Shown: positions 62,307 through 64,000 of the stretch, piece after piece
Numbering within the stretch: the first letter of the stretch is position 1
Layout of the letters: each line of letters starts with the position of its first letter
Assembly: GCA_019802505.1 (NCBI GenBank)
Contig: JAFMOC010000039.1
Location: 434,001 to 498,000, forward strand
Length of the DNA: 64,000 nucleotides
Reading direction: 5' to 3'
Origin: Corydoras sp. C115
Lineage: Eukaryota; Chordata; Actinopteri; Siluriformes; Callichthyidae
Notes under the pieces: generated by a model
The model's database searches: none
Told to the model about the DNA's origin: nothing
Seen by the model: only the letters and a program-made list of their open reading frames with translations
Translations under genes and position numbers: made by a program

Positions 62307-64000
62307 CTTTTTGAGTGTGTTCATGTTGCAGTTCCTGATGGAGGCCAACAGTTGATCTCTTGAACTTTTCACTGTCCCACTGCCGGAGACTCTGCCGCTG
62401 TTTTGTTTGCGCTGGGAGACAGGGGTAAGGGACTTCCGCATGTCCTGAACATCCAGCATTGGTGCAGGTGGTGGTGGAGGAGGTGGTGGGCAGCCTGGGT
62501 TTGACTCTGTGGAGTTACCACCTGATTTTCCTGATGAGTCCAAAAAGCCACTCTTGGGCTTCGAAGGAGAAGTCTTCAGGGCTGGAGAGGGGCTGCTAAA
62601 TTTGGAAACTTTTGCTAATATAGATTCCTTCTTTTCTACAGAGTTCGGCTGAATTAGTTTGGACTTCTCAGGTAAAAGCTTCTTTTCTTCACTAGATGGC
62701 TTAGAGCTGGCCGGATTGTTTTGCTCGGCAAGTCGTTGGGCTTCCAGACGTTTCTTCCGCTGACGATCCATATTACGACTAAGAATGTTGGTCATGGTCA
62801 TCCTCGGGCCAGCCAGCTCGAAGTGATAACCCAGTTTGAGTAACGACGTATTGTCTCGGAGAACCTTAGTCATTTCCATCTCCGTCTTCCCTCCGCAGAT
62901 GTGTCTCTGGTTATGAAAGCGAAGCTCTTTAAGAGTGGCGTTGTGCTGCAAGGACTGAATGATAGCTAGGATGCCTTTACCAGTCAGAAGGTTGGAATCC
63001 AGGTTGATTCCTGTTAGCGTGGTGTTATTACGTAACGTTCCGGCAATAGCAAAGGCTACGTGATCGTCTGCTCTTGTGTTAGCGAGATCAAATGTTGTAA
63101 TGTGAGTGTTTTTGCGAAGCCCCTCAGCAAACTGAATAAGGGTGTCTGTCTTGATAGCATCCGAATTGTTAATGTTGAGTTCGGTGAGTTCAGGGTCATC
63201 GCTGCGCACCTGCTCCAGGAGGTCATCAAACATGCTGGATCCTGTATCACTATCCATAAAGTCCTCTTCATCATCCTGCTCATCATCATCATCCTCTGTC
63301 TTGACTGATTGCTCATCTCCACTAACGCCACCCTCAGTACCACTGCATGACATCTCAGTCTTCTTCACCAAACCTTTTATCTCGTCTTTTTCTATCACTT
63401 GCTCTTTTTCTTTTTCTCTCTTGTTCCATCTACCATGCTCATTGACTTTCCCCATCACACTCTCAGTCTCAGTCTTTGGTTTGTCTTTTCCGTTCTCTGT
63501 TCCAGGTACAGTACTTTTAGCATATTGTTTTCTTTTCTCTCTGCTAACCTCTTCCTTTCCATTCTTTGCATCAGGATCCAAATCCTTCATGTTTTCCAGT
63601 CTACTCATTCCCTCTGCCACATTATTATGATCTGATGATATGCACTTCTGTCTCTCGAGCCTGGAGACAAACTCTTTTGTTTTGCTTTCTCTGCTGTTTT
63701 CCACCGGACTCACTTTTTGTTTGTTCACTCGTTCTTCCAAACTGTGATTGGCCTGTAACTTGGATATTATCCCTTTCGTCTTCAGGTTCTCACTCGTCTT
63801 GATGATGATGTCTTTTTTCTCCGGCTCTCTCTTCTCCTCTTTTTTCTGTAGTTTGGAGATGAGCTCTGAAGTCTTGCTGCTGACCTGTTCATTCTTAGAT
63901 GTCCCGCGTTGGCTGTCATTTTTATTTTCTATTTCATTTTTTTCTTTCCCAACCTCTAGCTTTTCCTCGTCTCTCTCTAATTCACTACATTCTGGTTTTC
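62307..64000 (-). CDS. lmod1: Leiomodin-1, large exon, partial (5' end beyond the window)
   Basis: An open frame from the window edge to a GTACGA donor after LKK at 62307, at least 564 codons. N-terminal part: highly charged, with repeats of the type ISKLQ, VSRLE and SRLE, then an acidic run ending EEDFMDSDTGSSMFDDLLEQV. Middle: tropomodulin-type leucine-rich region with ANTRADDHVAFAIAGTL, LDSNLLTGKGILAI, RFHNQRHICGGKTEMEM and YHFELAGPRMTMTNILSRN. C-terminal part: poly-proline (eight Pro) and a WH2-like segment SSRDQLLASIRN. Leiomodins nucleate actin filaments; LMOD1 is the smooth-muscle form, and the repeats plus the LRR sequence fit it better than LMOD2/3. The short terminal exon expected after the donor was not found between 57.5 and 62.3 kb, and may be too small to recognise. 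Confidence 0.87.

Overview
The window looks like teleost nuclear DNA. It is AT-rich, has spliced genes with GT/AG introns, and carries dozens of tRNA-derived SINEs of a DANA/Mermaid-like type, Tc1-like and hAT transposons, and long (TA)n, (GT)n and (GAT)n arrays. The SINE type and the expanded leukocyte receptor genes would suit an otophysan fish such as a catfish or characin relative, but this is inference and the species cannot be read from the sequence.

Layout: (1) 2.2-10.1 kb, + strand: inka2 (FAM212B, a PAK4 inhibitor) in two coding exons. (2) 18.75-22.0 kb, - strand: a complete six-coding-exon rap1a (Rap1 small GTPase), with a GC-rich promoter and a candidate non-coding first exon near 28.45 kb. 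inka2 and rap1a converge. (3) 32.5-57.5 kb, - strand: a cluster of CD300/pIgR-like (CMRF35-like) immunoglobulin receptor genes. Gene A (32.55-39.0 kb) can be read completely: signal peptide, one V-type Ig domain, two stalk exons, a transmembrane exon and a tail with one ITIM. Genes B (43.35-44.8 kb) and C (47.5-49.2 kb) lie in tandem ~4.7 kb units. Only leader, Ig and stalk exons can be recognised there, and the rest looks decayed. A third unit (50.7-55.3 kb) keeps a stalk exon but has lost its Ig exon. Gene D (56.2-57.5 kb) is a more diverged paralogue, with a possible ITIM exon at 55.8 kb. (4) 62.3-64 kb, - strand: the large exon of leiomodin-1 (lmod1), open to the window edge.

Mobile DNA: an apparently intact Tc1-like transposon (52.47-54.09 kb) with a full-length DD34E transposase; a 448-bp solo LTR (49.87-50.31 kb); a deleted Tc1 relic (31.87-32.43 kb); a 436-bp hAT-type MITE with a perfect 8-bp target duplication (61.19-61.63 kb); and about 33 SINE copies or fragments. 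The intact Tc1 and the solo LTR each sit in one copy of the tandem receptor unit, while a sister copy keeps the empty site, so both inserted after the duplications.

The best candidates for something undescribed are in the receptor cluster: two paralogues in which the canonical B-strand Ig cysteine is tryptophan, an in-frame 9-nt repeat expansion in one stalk exon, a SINE at each unit boundary, and a PU.1-like promoter motif kept in genes B and C.
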